From assembly GCA_023263735.1 (NCBI GenBank), contig JALQUQ010000147.1, forward strand, positions 1 to 6,562: a stretch of 6,562 nt of DNA. The letters are read 5' to 3'. The notes below the pieces were generated by a model that saw only the letters and a list, made by a program, of their open reading frames with translations, was not told the DNA's origin and did no database searches. Source of the stretch: Paracoccaceae bacterium. GTDB lineage: Bacteria > Pseudomonadota > Alphaproteobacteria > Rhodobacterales > Rhodobacteraceae. A program made the position numbers and the translations under genes. Positions 1 to 5,718 of this stretch are shown one piece after another (the stretch's first letter is position 1; each line of letters opens with the position of its first letter).

Positions 1-1215
1 GCCGTCGAATTGCTGAAAGAGGTGCAGATCCCCGACCCCGAAGCGCGGATCAACCAATATCCGCATCAGCTTTCCGGGGGGCAACGTCAGCGCGTGATGA
101 TCGCCATGGCCTTGGCGAACGGGCCGGAACTCTTGATTGCAGACGAACCGACGACGGCGCTGGACCTGACCATTCAGGCCCAGATTCTTGACCTTTTGAT
201 GGAGTTGAAACGGTCTGAGGGGTTGAGCCTTTTGTTCATCACCCATGATCTGAACATCGTGCGCCGCATCGCGGACCGGGTTTGCGTGATGCAGGGCGGC
301 GAGATCGTGGAACAGGGGCCAACGGGCCAGATCTTTGCGAACCCACAGCACCCCTACACGCAAAAGCTGTTGTCCGCCGAACCGTCGGGCAGCCCGGAGA
401 GCGTGCCAGAGGGCGCGAAAGAAGTTGTGCGGACCGAACACCTGCGCGTCTGGTTTCCGATCACGGCCGGATTGCTGCGGCGCACCGTCGGGCACGTCAA
501 GGCGGTGAACGATGCGTCGATCACCCTCCATGCGGGCGAAACCTTGGGCGTGGTGGGCGAAAGTGGATCGGGAAAAACCACCTTGGCCATGGCAATCCTG
601 CGGCTGGTGCCATCGGTCGGGCGCATCGTGGTTCTGGGCAAGGATATTCAGGGCCTGTCGATGCGGTCGGTGCGGTCGATGCGCCGCAACCTTCAGGTGG
701 TTTTCCAAGACCCCTACGGCAGCCTGTCCCCCCGAATGACGGTCGAACAGATCATCGCCGAAGGTCTGGGCGTGCATGACATCGGCGATGCTCGGCCAAA
801 ACGGGAGCTTGTCGCCGAAATCATGGCCGAGGTGGGGTTGGACCCTGCCACGATGGACCGTTACCCGCACGAATTTTCCGGCGGTCAGCGCCAGCGCATC
901 GCCATTGCCCGCGCCATGATCTTGCGGCCAGAGCTGGTGGTTCTGGACGAACCGACCAGCGCGCTTGACATGACCGTTCAGGTGCAGATCGTGGAACTCT
1001 TGCGCGACCTTCAGCGGCGCAACGGTCTGGCCTATATCTTTATCAGCCACGACCTGCGGGTGGTGCGGGCCCTGTCGCACAAGATCATGGTGATGCGCGC
1101 GGGGGATGTGGTCGAATCCGGCCCGGCAGAAACCGTCTTTACCGCGCCGCAGCATGAATACACCCAAACGCTCTTGGCGGCGGCCTTTGCCCCGGGCGGG
1201 GGACAGCGCCTTTGA
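1..1215 (+). CDS. yejF: YejF-like ABC transporter with two fused ATPase domains (5' partial)
   Basis: This is the ATP-hydrolysing cytoplasmic subunit of a peptide-type ABC importer. Both nucleotide-binding domains sit in one chain, as in YejF (529 aa in E. coli; microcin C / oligopeptide uptake). The frame is open from base 1, so the true start lies upstream; a TTG at 10 is internal, and roughly 130-150 residues including the first Walker A are missing. Domain 1 shows the signature LSGGQRQR (70-93), Walker B ending ADEP (about 130-150) and H-loop histidine (244-246). Domain 2 shows Walker A GESGSGKTT (556-582), Q-loop Gln (706-708), signature FSGGQRQR (874-897), Walker B LDEP (934-954) and H-loop His (1048-1050). 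The PHQLSGG, HPYTQKLL and QVVFQDP segments resemble E. coli YejF as I remember it. GsiA/DppDF-like fused importers are the alternative. All catalytic residues in view are intact. The substrate cannot be read from this subunit. Confidence 0.85.
   Translation, partial: AVELLKEVQIPDPEARINQYPHQLSGGQRQRVMIAMALANGPELLIADEPTTALDLTIQAQILDLLMELKRSEGLSLLFITHDLNIVRRIADRVCVMQGGEIVEQGPTGQIFANPQHPYTQKLLSAEPSGSPESVPEGAKEVVRTEHLRVWFPITAGLLRRTVGHVKAVNDASITLHAGETLGVVGESGSGKTTLAMAILRLVPSVGRIVVLGKDIQGLSMRSVRSMRRNLQVVFQDPYGSLSPRMTVEQIIAEGLGVHDIGDARPKRELVAEIMAEVGLDPATMDRYPHEFSGGQRQRIAIARAMILRPELVVLDEPTSALDMTVQVQIVELLRDLQRRNGLAYIFISHDLRVVRALSHKIMVMRAGDVVESGPAETVFTAPQHEYTQTLLAAAFAPGGGQRL
1198..1214 (+). promoter_or_regulatory. 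Shine-Dalgarno and TTG start overlapping the yejF stop
   Basis: A GGGGGA stretch (1198-1203) lies 8 nt before a TTG at 1212-1214. That TTG shares two bases with the upstream TGA stop (1213-1215). The TTG is chosen as start because the conserved N-terminus KILLIHQNFPGQF of this glycosyltransferase group begins directly after it. The arrangement points to translational coupling of the glycosyltransferase to yejF. Confidence 0.7.
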
Positions 1216-2441
1216 AGATCTTGTTGATCCACCAGAACTTTCCGGGCCAGTTTCTGCATCTGGGCCCGGAATTGGTCCGCCGTGGCCATGACGTTCTGGC
1301 CCTGACAGATTTCCGAAACACCCGGCAATCCAGCATTCGCACCCTGCGCTATAAGCACGACCCCCAAAAGGTGAACCCCTCGGCCACGCGTCTGGGCCGC
1401 AACTTTACCACCATGACCGACCGTGGGGTTGCCGTCGCCCGCGCCTGCCTGCAATTGCGCGACCGCGAAGGCTATCGACCCGACGTGATTTTCGGCCATT
1501 CCGGCTGGGGCGAAACCCTGTTTCTGAAAGAGGTCTGGCCCGAGGCAAAGCTGATCGTTTATGCCGAGTATTATTACCGCGGAGCGGGGGCAGATGTCGG
1601 GTTTGACCGCGAATTTCAGGCCTATGGTTTTGATCAGGTGATGATCGCTCAGGCGCGGGCGGCCCATTTGGGTCAGGCCCTGACCCATGCCGATGCGGGG
1701 CTGACACCGACGCATTGGCAAGCCAGCACCTACCCTGACCCGCTGCGAAAGATGCTGACCGTCATCCATGACGGCGTAAACCCCGACATCATGATCCCCA
1801 ATCGCAACGCCAGCGTGACCCTACCCAACGGTTCGGTCTTGCACGCAGGGGATGAGGTGCTGACCTTTGTAAACCGCAATCTGGAACCCTATCGCGGTTA
1901 CCACATCTTTATGCGCGCCCTTCCCCGTATTCTAAGGGAGCGCCCGAACGCCCAAGTCATCATCGTGGGTGGGGAGGAGGTCAGCTATGGCGCCCCTCCA
2001 AAGGATGCAAAAAGCTGGAAGGAAAAAATCCTGGCCGAGGTTCAGGACCGGATCGATCCGTCGCGGGTGCATTTTCTGGGCAAGGTGCCCTATCAGACCT
2101 TTGTGTCGATCATGCAGGTCAGCCGCGCCCATGCCTATCTGACCTATCCCTTTGTGCTGTCGTGGTCGATGATCGAGGCGATGTCAGCCGGCTGCCTTGT
2201 GATCGGATCCCGGACCGCGCCGGTCGAAGAGGCGCTCTGCCACGGCGAAACGGGGCTGCTGGTCGATTTCTTTGATGTGGCGGGCTGGGAAACGACCCTC
2301 ATCGACGCCTTGGCGAACCCCGAGAAATACGCCCCCTTGCGTCAGGCCGCGCGCGATCATGTGCTAAAGACATATGACATCAAGCTGTGCTTGCCGCGCA
2401 CGGTCGAATTCGTCGAAAGCTTTGGCCCCCAAGGCGGATAA
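1212..2441 (+). CDS. GT4-type (GT-B fold) glycosyltransferase
   Basis: A 409-aa protein resembling retaining GT-B glycosyltransferases of family GT4, which transfer a sugar from a nucleotide donor to a glycan, lipid or small-molecule acceptor; the acceptor is unknown. The N-terminal Rossmann half starts with KILLIHQNFPGQF (2-14) and ends near the IHDGVN linker (185-190). The donor-binding half has the NLEPYRGYHIF segment (223-233), a VIIVGG strand (249-254), FLGKVP (288-293), and the conserved SMIEAMSAG stretch with E322. The first Glu of the usual E-x7-E pair is replaced by Phe (TYPFVLSWSMIEAM). The C-terminal part has HGETGLLV (344-351). No signal peptide or membrane segment is evident, so it is probably cytosolic or peripheral. 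It begins with TTG and overlaps the yejF stop, suggesting one transcript. A role in envelope or exopolysaccharide glycosylation is only a guess. Confidence 0.85.
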   Translation: MKILLIHQNFPGQFLHLGPELVRRGHDVLALTDFRNTRQSSIRTLRYKHDPQKVNPSATRLGRNFTTMTDRGVAVARACLQLRDREGYRPDVIFGHSGWGETLFLKEVWPEAKLIVYAEYYYRGAGADVGFDREFQAYGFDQVMIAQARAAHLGQALTHADAGLTPTHWQASTYPDPLRKMLTVIHDGVNPDIMIPNRNASVTLPNGSVLHAGDEVLTFVNRNLEPYRGYHIFMRALPRILRERPNAQVIIVGGEEVSYGAPPKDAKSWKEKILAEVQDRIDPSRVHFLGKVPYQTFVSIMQVSRAHAYLTYPFVLSWSMIEAMSAGCLVIGSRTAPVEEALCHGETGLLVDFFDVAGWETTLIDALANPEKYAPLRQAARDHVLKTYDIKLCLPRTVEFVESFGPQGG

Positions 2442-2465
2442 AGGGCGCACCCGGTCCGCGCCCTT
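2441..2465. terminator. Hairpin between convergent glycosyltransferase and hemN genes
   Basis: Arms AAGGGCGC (2441-2448) and GCGCCCTT (2458-2465) pair perfectly over 8 bp around a 9-nt loop. The left arm begins on the last base of the glycosyltransferase TAA stop. The right arm ends 4 nt from the hemN stop. On the minus strand the hairpin is followed only by a short T run, and on the plus strand by GGGG. It may therefore be a better terminator for hemN, or mainly an mRNA 3'-end stabiliser. Confidence 0.55.
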
Positions 2466-2469
2466 GGGG

Positions 2470-3831
2470 TCAGATCGCCGCCGAATGTTGCGCCCGCGTC
2501 TGGTCATAGGCGTCAAAGGCCCGCGCCACCATGCGTGTCAGAGGGCGCGCATGCAGCGGAATGGATAGACCCGCGCTGGAAAGTTCGACCATATCGCCAA
2601 AGGTCGCCTTGACGTCACCCAGCAAGGCGTCAAAACGCGCCTCAGACACGGCAAAATTGCTGAGGATTTCGGTCCGGCTGACGGCAAAGTCGCACATCAG
2701 CGCCTCGATCACGCGGGCCCGCAGCTTGTCCTCTCCGGCAAAGACGTGCCCGCGATGGGTGGTAAACTCTCCGGCTCGGATCGCCTTGGTGTAATCCGAT
2801 GTGCCCGAGATATTCTGGGCATAGCCCTGCGGAAATTTGCTGATCGACGACGCGCCAAGACCGATCAAAACTTCGGCTGTGTCGTCGGTGTAGCCTTGGA
2901 AGTTCCGCCGCAACTTGCCCGTGGCCTGCGCGATGGCCAAGCCATCGTCGGGCCGTGCAAAGTGATCGATCCCGACGCTGCGATATCCATCCCATTCAAA
3001 AAGCCGCGTTGCCGCCTCGAACAGCCGCAGCCGTTCCTCGGGGGTCGGCATCGCCTCAGACGGGATCATCTGCTGACGGCGACTCATCCACGGGACATGC
3101 GCATAGCCATAAAGCGCGACCCGATCGGGCGAAAAGGACAGCAGCTTTTGCACCGAATCCGCGATCTTTTCCGTGGTCTGATGCGGCAGGCCGTAAAGGA
3201 TATCGGCGTTCAGCGATCGCACACCCCGGTCACGGATCATCTCGGAAACGCGGCGGGTCAGATCATAGCCCTGTTCGCGCCCGATGGTGGCCTGAATCTG
3301 CGGATCAAAGTCCTGCACCCCGATCGACGCGCGGTTCATACCCATCTCAGACAGGGCATCTAGCCGGTCGTCATCAATTTCGTTCGGGTCGATTTCAACC
3401 GAGAATTCAGCCCCTTCGCCCAAAGGAACCGCCTCAAAAATCGCACTGGCCAGACGGCGCATCTGATCGGCGGGCAACAGGGTCGGCGTACCGCCCCCCC
3501 AGTGCAGGCGGCTGAGCGTGACACCCGCGGGAAGGTTTTGGCGCAGCAGCGCGATTTCCTGCAACAGCGTTTCCGCATAGGCGACCACAGGCGTCAGCGA
3601 ACTGGTGCCCTGAGTCCGGCAGGCGCAAAACCAGCACAAGCGGCGGCAAAACGGCACATGCAGATACAGGGAAATGGCCGAGCCCGCGGGAATAGAGCGC
3701 ACCCATTCGCCAAATAACGCCGGCGTGACACCCCCGCCAAAATGCGGTGCAGTCGGATAGCTGGTATAGCGCGGGACACGCGCGTCAAAAAGACCAAGTC
3801 GGGTGAGTTGAGATTCGCGTTCCATTCGCAT
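2470..3831 (-). CDS. hemN: Oxygen-independent coproporphyrinogen III oxidase (radical SAM)
   Basis: This cytosolic heme-biosynthesis enzyme decarboxylates two propionate side chains of coproporphyrinogen III to give protoporphyrinogen IX, using S-adenosylmethionine instead of O2. It is 453 aa, against 457 for E. coli HemN. The radical-SAM cluster motif C-x3-C-x2-C-x-C is present as C62, C66, C69 and C71, with the E. coli equivalents Y56 and F68 at the same positions. The SAM-binding GGGTPT (112-117), VEIDP (145-149), GVQDF (171-175) and DILYGLP (210-216) segments follow. The HemN C-terminal region has DHFARPDD (289-296) and RRNFQGYTDD (308-317). The start is ambiguous: Met1 at 3831 or Met3 at 3825 (MERESQL); neither has a good Shine-Dalgarno. 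It diverges from fnrL across a gap with one FNR box, which suits induction at low oxygen. HemW-like proteins are the usual confusion, but the C-terminal region and the CxC ending support HemN. Confidence 0.95.
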   Translation of the reverse strand: MRMERESQLTRLGLFDARVPRYTSYPTAPHFGGGVTPALFGEWVRSIPAGSAISLYLHVPFCRRLCWFCACRTQGTSSLTPVVAYAETLLQEIALLRQNLPAGVTLSRLHWGGGTPTLLPADQMRRLASAIFEAVPLGEGAEFSVEIDPNEIDDDRLDALSEMGMNRASIGVQDFDPQIQATIGREQGYDLTRRVSEMIRDRGVRSLNADILYGLPHQTTEKIADSVQKLLSFSPDRVALYGYAHVPWMSRRQQMIPSEAMPTPEERLRLFEAATRLFEWDGYRSVGIDHFARPDDGLAIAQATGKLRRNFQGYTDDTAEVLIGLGASSISKFPQGYAQNISGTSDYTKAIRAGEFTTHRGHVFAGEDKLRARVIEALMCDFAVSRTEILSNFAVSEARFDALLGDVKATFGDMVELSSAGLSIPLHARPLTRMVARAFDAYDQTRAQHSAAI

Positions 3832-3839
3832 AGGTTATC
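3823..3839 (-). promoter_or_regulatory. Putative hemN -10 element and start region
   Basis: On the minus strand, GATAAC (3839-3834) matches 4 of 6 bases of TATAAT. A transcript starting about 8 nt later would begin at or near 3825, the A of the second candidate ATG (3825-3823). That places the FNR box centre (3865.5) at about -40.5, close to the class II activation position. No proper Shine-Dalgarno precedes either ATG: the nearest purine patch, GGTGGT (3848-3843), is 11 nt from Met1. A leaderless mRNA is therefore possible. This is inference from spacing only. Confidence 0.4.
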
Positions 3840-3858
3840 GGGACCACCAAGCTGTGCT

Positions 3859-3872
3859 TTGACGCAGATCAA
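3859..3872. promoter_or_regulatory. FNR/FnrL box between hemN and fnrL
   Basis: TTGAC-GCAG-ATCAA matches the FNR consensus TTGAT-N4-ATCAA at 9 of 10 fixed bases. The centre (3865.5) is 34.5 bp from the hemN Met1 ATG, 40.5 bp from the Met3 ATG, and 24.5 bp from the fnrL ATG. The geometry suits activation of hemN. On the fnrL side the site is too close to the gene for class II activation, so it would more likely repress or leave fnrL unaffected. The following bases make a TCAATATTGA palindrome (3869-3878). Confidence 0.85.
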
Positions 3873-3889
3873 TATTGAAAGAATACAAG

Positions 3890-4639
3890 ATGGTTTCTCC
3901 CCCCGTCTTAGAGCGTGGCCATCAGGAATGCGCTGACTGCCCCATTCGCCACAGGGCCGTTTGCGCGCGGTGCGACACGAACGAATTGGACCAGCTGGAG
4001 CAGATCAAATACTACCGCAGCTATCAGGCCGGTCAGACGGTCGTCTGGTCGGGGGACCGGATGGATTTCGTCGCTTCGGTTGTGACGGGGATCGCATCGC
4101 TGACCCAGACAATGGAAGACGGGCGCCGCCAGATGGTGGGGCTTTTGCTGCCGTCCGATTTCGTTGGCCGCCCGGGTCGGGAAACCGCCCCCTATGACGT
4201 GACGGCCACGACCGATTTGATGGTGTGCTGTTTCCGCAAGAAACCCTTTGAGGCCTTGATGGCCACGACCCCGCACATTGCCCAGCGGTTGCTGGAGATG
4301 ACGCTGGACGAATTGGATGCCGCCCGGGAATGGATGCTGCTTTTGGGCCGCAAGACGGCGCGCGAAAAGATTGCGTCCCTGCTGGCGATCCTGGCCCGCC
4401 GCAACGCCAACTTGCATCTGAAAGCCGCCAAGGGCGCCATCAACTTTGACCTGCCGCTGACCCGTGAAGAGATGGCCGATTATCTGGGCCTGACGCTGGA
4501 AACGGTCAGCCGCCAGATGTCATCCCTTAGAAAGGATGGCGTGATCCAGCTGGAAGGCAAACGCCACATCATCGTGCCCGATTTCGACCTGTTGCTGGAA
4601 GTGGCGGGCGATGACAGCGATGGTGGCATGCTGATGTAA
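3890..4639 (+). CDS. fnrL: FnrL, Fe-S oxygen-sensing transcription regulator (CRP/FNR family)
   Basis: A 249-aa DNA-binding regulator that dimerises with an oxygen-labile 4Fe-4S cluster when oxygen is low and controls cbb3 oxidase, heme synthesis and other microaerobic genes. N-terminal cysteines are C14, C17, C25 and C28 in ECADCPIRHRAVCARC, the C-x2-C-x7-C pattern of alphaproteobacterial FnrL. The central ligand is probably C113 (MVCC; aligns with MVC of E. coli FNR), next to an extra C114. The cAMP-binding-like beta roll spans about 35-125 and the dimer helix about 130-170. The helix-turn-helix is 190-219 (LTREEMADYLGLTLETVSRQ). E204, S207 and R208 form the E-x2-S-R motif that in FNR reads TTGA half-sites, matching the three boxes in this window. 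I chose ATG 3890; an in-frame TTG at 3875 would add 5 residues but lies just after the FNR box. The Shine-Dalgarno is weak (GAAAGA, 3877-3882). Length agrees with known FnrL proteins. Confidence 0.95.
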   Translation: MVSPPVLERGHQECADCPIRHRAVCARCDTNELDQLEQIKYYRSYQAGQTVVWSGDRMDFVASVVTGIASLTQTMEDGRRQMVGLLLPSDFVGRPGRETAPYDVTATTDLMVCCFRKKPFEALMATTPHIAQRLLEMTLDELDAAREWMLLLGRKTAREKIASLLAILARRNANLHLKAAKGAINFDLPLTREEMADYLGLTLETVSRQMSSLRKDGVIQLEGKRHIIVPDFDLLLEVAGDDSDGGMLM

Positions 4640-4640
4640 G

Positions 4641-4666
4641 AAAGGGGTGCGATCCGCACCCCTTTT
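4641..4666. terminator. Rho-independent terminator shared by fnrL and usp
   Basis: An 11-bp perfect stem, AAAGGGGTGCG (4641-4651) with CGCACCCCTTT (4655-4665), closes on a 3-nt ATC loop, or a 5-nt loop if the closing G-C pair is open. It ends in TTTT (4663-4666) on the plus strand and TTTC on the minus strand. It starts 2 nt after the fnrL stop and ends 9 nt from the stop of the convergent usp gene. It therefore probably terminates both genes. Confidence 0.9.
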
Positions 4667-4674
4667 GCCTGCCA

Positions 4675-5520
4675 TCAATGCGCCATCAGGATGGGCAAAG
4701 TGGCATGTTCCAGCATGTTGCGCGTCGCGCCGCCCAGCAGAGCCTCGCGCAGGCGGGAATGGCCATAGCCGCCCATGACAAGCAGATCGGCCGCCCGATC
4801 AACCGCATGACGTTCCAGCACCTCGGAAATCCGGGGCAGACTGCGCGCCAAAACGGTGACCTCGGCCTTGACACCATGGCGAACCAGCATCTGGCAAAGC
4901 ATGCCGCCCGGGTCGCTGCGTTCCGGTCCATGGATGGGCGGATCGACGACGACGATCTCGACCACATCCGCCGCTTTCAGGAAAGGCAGCGCCTTGCGGG
5001 CAGCCGTCATCGCCTCGCGGCTTTGGTCCCATGCAAGGATCACGCGCTTGGGCGTCGGGTTGATCGACCCGTTTTTCGGCACGACAAGCACGGGGGCCTG
5101 CCCTTCGAACAGACAGGATTCCAGTGCCGCCTCTGCCTCGGGGGAGTCCGTCTCTTGATAGGGGCTGGGCAAAACCACCAGATCGGCAAACCGTGCCCGC
5201 TGAGAAACAAGCTCGGTAATCGCGCCGGTCTGGCTGATCAGCGTGTCGATCCCAACCCGCAGATCGGCCTCCTCGGCTTCGATGGCGCGCTTGACGGCCG
5301 CCTCGACCTCACGGGCATCCGCCTCGGCCCGATCCAACCCGACCTGAAGCGCAACCGCGCCCGATCCGATATAGGCATACCCCTGCTGCAACCGGTCAAC
5401 GCCCAGACATAGAATATCCAGATGGCCGTCATTGGTTTGGGTCATGGCCGAAGCCGCTGCGATCGTCGGCGCCGCAAGCGCGGGGGAAGTCAGAACTGTG
5501 AACACCGATTTATAGGCCAT
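4675..5520 (-). CDS. Universal stress protein with tandem UspA domains
   Basis: A 281-aa cytosolic protein of two fused Usp folds, about 4-147 and 158-280. Tandem Usp proteins typically bind ATP and support survival under stress, energy limitation or low oxygen; the exact activity is unknown. Domain 2 begins KRVILAWDQSREA (158-170) and carries the nucleotide-binding loop MGGYGHSRLREALLGGAT (249-266), with the glycine and Ser/Thr positions of the G-x2-G-x9-G family motif. Domain 1 keeps ADLVVLPSP (112-120) and APVLVVP (142-148) but shows no such glycine loop, so only the C-terminal half probably binds ATP. I chose the ATG at 5518-5520 because GGAGG precedes it by 5 nt and MAYKSVFTVL begins a typical Usp first strand. 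An upstream in-frame ATG at 5556 lies inside the probable promoter and would add 12 residues. The gene diverges from ccoN with an FNR box upstream, so it is likely FnrL-regulated. Confidence 0.92.
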   Translation of the reverse strand: MAYKSVFTVLTSPALAAPTIAAASAMTQTNDGHLDILCLGVDRLQQGYAYIGSGAVALQVGLDRAEADAREVEAAVKRAIEAEEADLRVGIDTLISQTGAITELVSQRARFADLVVLPSPYQETDSPEAEAALESCLFEGQAPVLVVPKNGSINPTPKRVILAWDQSREAMTAARKALPFLKAADVVEIVVVDPPIHGPERSDPGGMLCQMLVRHGVKAEVTVLARSLPRISEVLERHAVDRAADLLVMGGYGHSRLREALLGGATRNMLEHATLPILMAH

Positions 5521-5525
5521 ATCTG

Positions 5526-5530
5526 CCTCC
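5526..5530 (-). promoter_or_regulatory. Shine-Dalgarno fixing the usp start
   Basis: On the minus strand GGAGG stands 5 nt before the ATG at 5520-5518. It is the strongest ribosome binding site in the window and favours the 281-residue product over a 293-residue version starting at 5556. Confidence 0.85.
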
Positions 5531-5532
5531 TT

Positions 5533-5558
5533 GAATGATGACTTCTGCAGCATCATTC
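5533..5558. repeat. Perfect 8-bp inverted repeat in the usp promoter/leader
   Basis: GAATGATG (5533-5540) and CATCATTC (5551-5558) are exact reverse complements separated by 10 bp. On the minus strand the 5551-5558 arm contains AATGAT, a 4-of-6 match to a -10 element. The other arm ends 2 bp upstream of the usp Shine-Dalgarno. It could be an operator for a repressor, or a leader hairpin close to the ribosome binding site if transcription starts further upstream. No family is recognised from the arms. Confidence 0.6.
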
Positions 5559-5576
5559 CGAAATCCGCCCGCGTCC

Positions 5577-5590
5577 TTGACTTCGATCAA
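5577..5590. promoter_or_regulatory. FNR/FnrL box, usp-proximal
   Basis: TTGAC-TTCG-ATCAA matches the FNR consensus at 9 of 10 fixed bases. The centre (5583.5) is about 63 bp upstream of the usp ATG. Class II activation (-41.5) predicts a usp transcript start near 5542, 10 nt past the AATGAT -10 candidate (5557-5552) and giving a leader of about 22 nt. It also lies about 74 bp upstream of the predicted ccoN start site, so it could assist the second box. Confidence 0.85.
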
Positions 5591-5608
5591 CGGGGCAAAT
5601 GCAATTTC

Positions 5609-5622
5609 TTGACATGGATCAA
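5609..5622. promoter_or_regulatory. FNR/FnrL box, ccoN-proximal
   Basis: TTGAC-ATGG-ATCAA matches the FNR consensus at 9 of 10 fixed bases. With the centre at 5615.5, class II activation predicts a ccoN transcript start near 5657. A -10 candidate TGCAAT (5643-5648; 4 of 6 bases of TATAAT) is correctly placed for this. FNR-type control of cbb3 oxidase operons is well established in Rhodobacter and relatives. Confidence 0.9.
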
Positions 5623-5642
5623 GGCCCTTGGCCACGCTGTGC

Positions 5643-5718
5643 TGCAATAGCAAAACAGTCGAAAAGCGCCTGCTGACCCAGATTCGGGTCTGACGGGCAT
5701 CTGACGAAGGGACGCAAG
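5643..5718 (+). promoter_or_regulatory. ccoN core promoter, leader and ribosome binding site
   Basis: The probable -10 element is TGCAAT (5643-5648), with a start near 5657 and a leader of about 62 nt. The leader contains the direct repeat TCTGACG at 5689-5695 and 5700-5706, and a weak CAGA/TCTG hairpin (5679-5692). The Shine-Dalgarno GAAGGG (5706-5711) is 7 nt before the ATG and overlaps the end of the second repeat by one base. No terminator or riboswitch-like structure is evident. Confidence 0.5.

Noticed and set aside
10..12. TTG at 10 as the start of the ABC ATPase
   Set aside because: The frame is open to base 1 and the first ATPase domain would lack its Walker A and Q-loop, so the gene begins upstream of the window.
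1032..1769. 245-codon minus-strand open frame
   Set aside because: It is antisense across the yejF-glycosyltransferase junction, where both plus-strand proteins show conserved motifs. The translation resembles no known family.
2746..3515. Plus-strand open frames of 205 and 186 codons
   Set aside because: They are antisense to the well-supported hemN coding region and have Arg/Pro-rich, low-information translations.
3875..3877. TTG at 3875 as the fnrL start
   Set aside because: It adds only MKEYK, lies 2 bp after the FNR box with no Shine-Dalgarno, and ATG 3890 gives the length expected for FnrL. It is not fully excluded.
3908..4417. 169-codon minus-strand open frame
   Set aside because: It is a shadow of fnrL, with no recognisable motifs.
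4678..5412. 244-codon plus-strand open frame
   Set aside because: It is the reverse complement shadow of the usp gene, starting immediately after the terminator, and has no domain or ribosome binding site.
5620..5630. Short palindrome CAAGG-C-CCTTG next to the ccoN FNR box
   Set aside because: Five-base arms around one base are common by chance at this base composition, and half of it is part of the FNR box.
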